In this document: piece after piece, positions 62,665-64,000 of the stretch
Layout of the letters: each line of letters begins with the position of its first letter
How positions within the stretch are numbered: position 1 is the stretch's first letter
Assembly: GCA_009760855.2 (NCBI GenBank)
Contig: WPIO01000001.1
Span: 10,244,501 to 10,308,500 of the forward strand
Direction of reading: 5' to 3'
DNA from: Cristatella mucedo
Lineage: Eukaryota > Bryozoa > Phylactolaemata > Cristatellidae
DNA: 64,000 bases
Made by a program: the position numbers and the translations under genes
The notes under the pieces: model-generated
The model's input: the letters and a program-made list of their open reading frames with translations, nothing else
Told to the model about the DNA's origin: nothing
The model's database searches: none

Positions 62665-63963
62665 CTAGAAGGCTCGCGGTTGACAGAAGACACCGGATGA
62701 AGGTCGTGCGATGGTGCCGTAGAAGTTGCATTGATAGGCATACCGTCGTCTGTGAAACCTGGCAGCAGACCAGGAAAAGGGAGCTGAGCTAGCAGAGGTC
62801 ATATGCACAGGGCACGTCCCCGCTGCAGCTGGCGTGCAGGTGATGAAGCAAGCACAGCAAGAGGACGCTAGCCTACGGAAGGGCCCTACTGCCCGGCCCC
62901 ATGCCACCGCAGCAAAAAACGATCGAGTACGACAACCCGCCTCCACTAACCTGCCTACTCACTTACCTAAGCAGACATCTTGGGCCTGGTACTAGTCGAG
63001 ATGGTGTAATCCGTGCTTTTTCTCGAACCATGTAGCCTAGCCACAATAAGCCAGCGGAGCTGCACTTGACGGACAATGAGACTATATGTTGGCCAGATCT
63101 TCACCCAGACCTGCTGCTGCCCAGCAGCATTCTTCAATGACCAATGATGGAGCTAACAAGAGGTGCCTCAGCTGCTGATAATTGAGTTCTTTGGCCTAGC
63201 TGCTAATGGTACAATGATGTTATTGCCACAGACCAATTATAAAGAGAGAGCTATGACATAAAGTCATTTTGGTGCTTGGATAGCAGTGGTGGCACAGGCC
63301 TACAGCCAGGGGCTGCTTTGCCCAATTACCGACCGCTATGACCACAAGCCACTATCTGCTCGCTGGGTGTCTCAGGGCGCTTCTTCTTTTGCTTACCCAG
63401 CTGTGAATTCCTCTCCCACGACACTTACCCCCTATGTAAAAGCTCGTGTGGATTCAGCTATGAACGCTATGGCAGCAAACGTTTGGTCATGGGGCATGTC
63501 GTCCACTTTTGCTGCCCATGCCAGCCAACCAGCCTGTGGCCTGCCTGTGCTTATGCGACTCCTCATCCCAGACAAGGGTATAATTGCAATTATTTCTATT
63601 ATTAGTGTCAGGCACTCCAGCCATGTGCCACTAAGAGGCACTGCCGTGTATTTGCTAGCATGGGCAGCACTTTGCTTGACCTTGATTTCTGCCTTTCTTT
63701 GAGCACTTCAGGGCCAGCCGGACACGTCACAATCCACAAGCTCACATTGTTTGCCCGGTCGAACGTGGTTGCGAAGACAGCTTCATCCCTCTTTCTAATT
63801 TCATTCAGCAATATTATCTGCAGTCGGACAAAGTAGGGCCATTGAAGGGTGAGGCAAGCCAGAAAGAAATTAATGCAATTCGACAATGCTTGTAAAGTAA
63901 GTTGCTAACTACTGCCATTTATCCCAAAGGTCAAGCACTTTCAAGTTAGTTGATTCAGTGGCC
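62665..63963. other. intronic sequence of the RasGRF gene, no exon confirmed
   Basis: The exon for the first half of the PH domain is not found here. A plus-strand frame 63286-63702 (138 codons) and a splice-bounded minus-strand frame at 63746-63817 are unsupported. Confidence 0.5.
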
Positions 63964-64000
63964 ACATTGATATAGCAGCAGAAGAGCTTTAACGGCCATC
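63964..64000 (-). mobile_element. SINE1 3' end, cut by the window edge
   Basis: TATAGCAGCAGAAGAGCTTTAACGGCCATC matches the 3' part of SINE1 in reverse (compare 1373-1400). Confidence 0.65.

Noticed and set aside
63746-63817. Minus-strand frame IILLNEIRKRDEAVFATTFD bounded by CTGCAG and GTGAGC, faintly like a RasGRF DH start
   Set aside because: It would leave no room for the DH domain before the PH exon, ends in phase 0 while the PH exon needs phase 2, and similarity is slight.

Overview
The window is nuclear DNA from an animal, most likely an invertebrate: intron-bearing genes with GT-AG junctions and no operons, a minor-spliceosome protein gene, a RasGRF-type exchange factor gene, and a dense load of L2/CR1-like LINEs, tRNA-derived SINEs, solo LTRs and microsatellites. 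The phylum cannot be fixed from the sequence; no organism name is claimed.

Layout. 1-13 kb is gene-poor and repeat-rich (LINE-A and SINE copies, a solo LTR inside a local tandem duplication, minisatellites, a MITE-like element). 13.07-15.65 kb (+) carries a two-exon gene for the U11/U12 snRNP 35 kDa protein (SNRNP35); its 143-nt first exon was rebuilt from homology and splice phase. It converges with an apparently intronless gene at 15.87-17.49 kb (-) for a type II membrane protein with a probable five-bladed beta-propeller glycosidase/phosphorylase-like domain. 17.5-22.3 kb is intergenic with LINE debris, including a head-to-head inverted LINE pair.

22.38-62.66 kb (-) is the 3' part of one long gene of the RasGRF family. 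Nine candidate exons could be placed: end of the second PH domain, REM (RasGEF_N), a low-complexity linker, and the complete Cdc25/RasGEF catalytic domain to the stop codon. All predicted junctions are GT-AG and all phases agree, giving about 586 codons. Upstream exons (first PH, IQ, DH, start of the second PH) must lie beyond 64 kb. Its introns (up to 13 kb) hold most of the mobile DNA: a LINE-A copy with an open reverse-transcriptase frame and intact YADD, several dead LINE-B copies, a 1.7-kb solo LTR with an internal minisatellite, and dinucleotide tracts up to 450 bp.

Two LINE families dominate. LINE-A ends in a GC-closed stem-loop followed by (ATT)n; one tRNA-derived SINE family (SINE2) carries almost the same tail, so it is probably mobilised by LINE-A-type machinery. 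LINE-B ends in a different tail with ATGTA/ATAC repeats. No CRISPR, operon or prokaryotic feature was seen, and I found no convincing new multi-gene system; the most useful results are the rebuilt genes and the dated, nested insertions.
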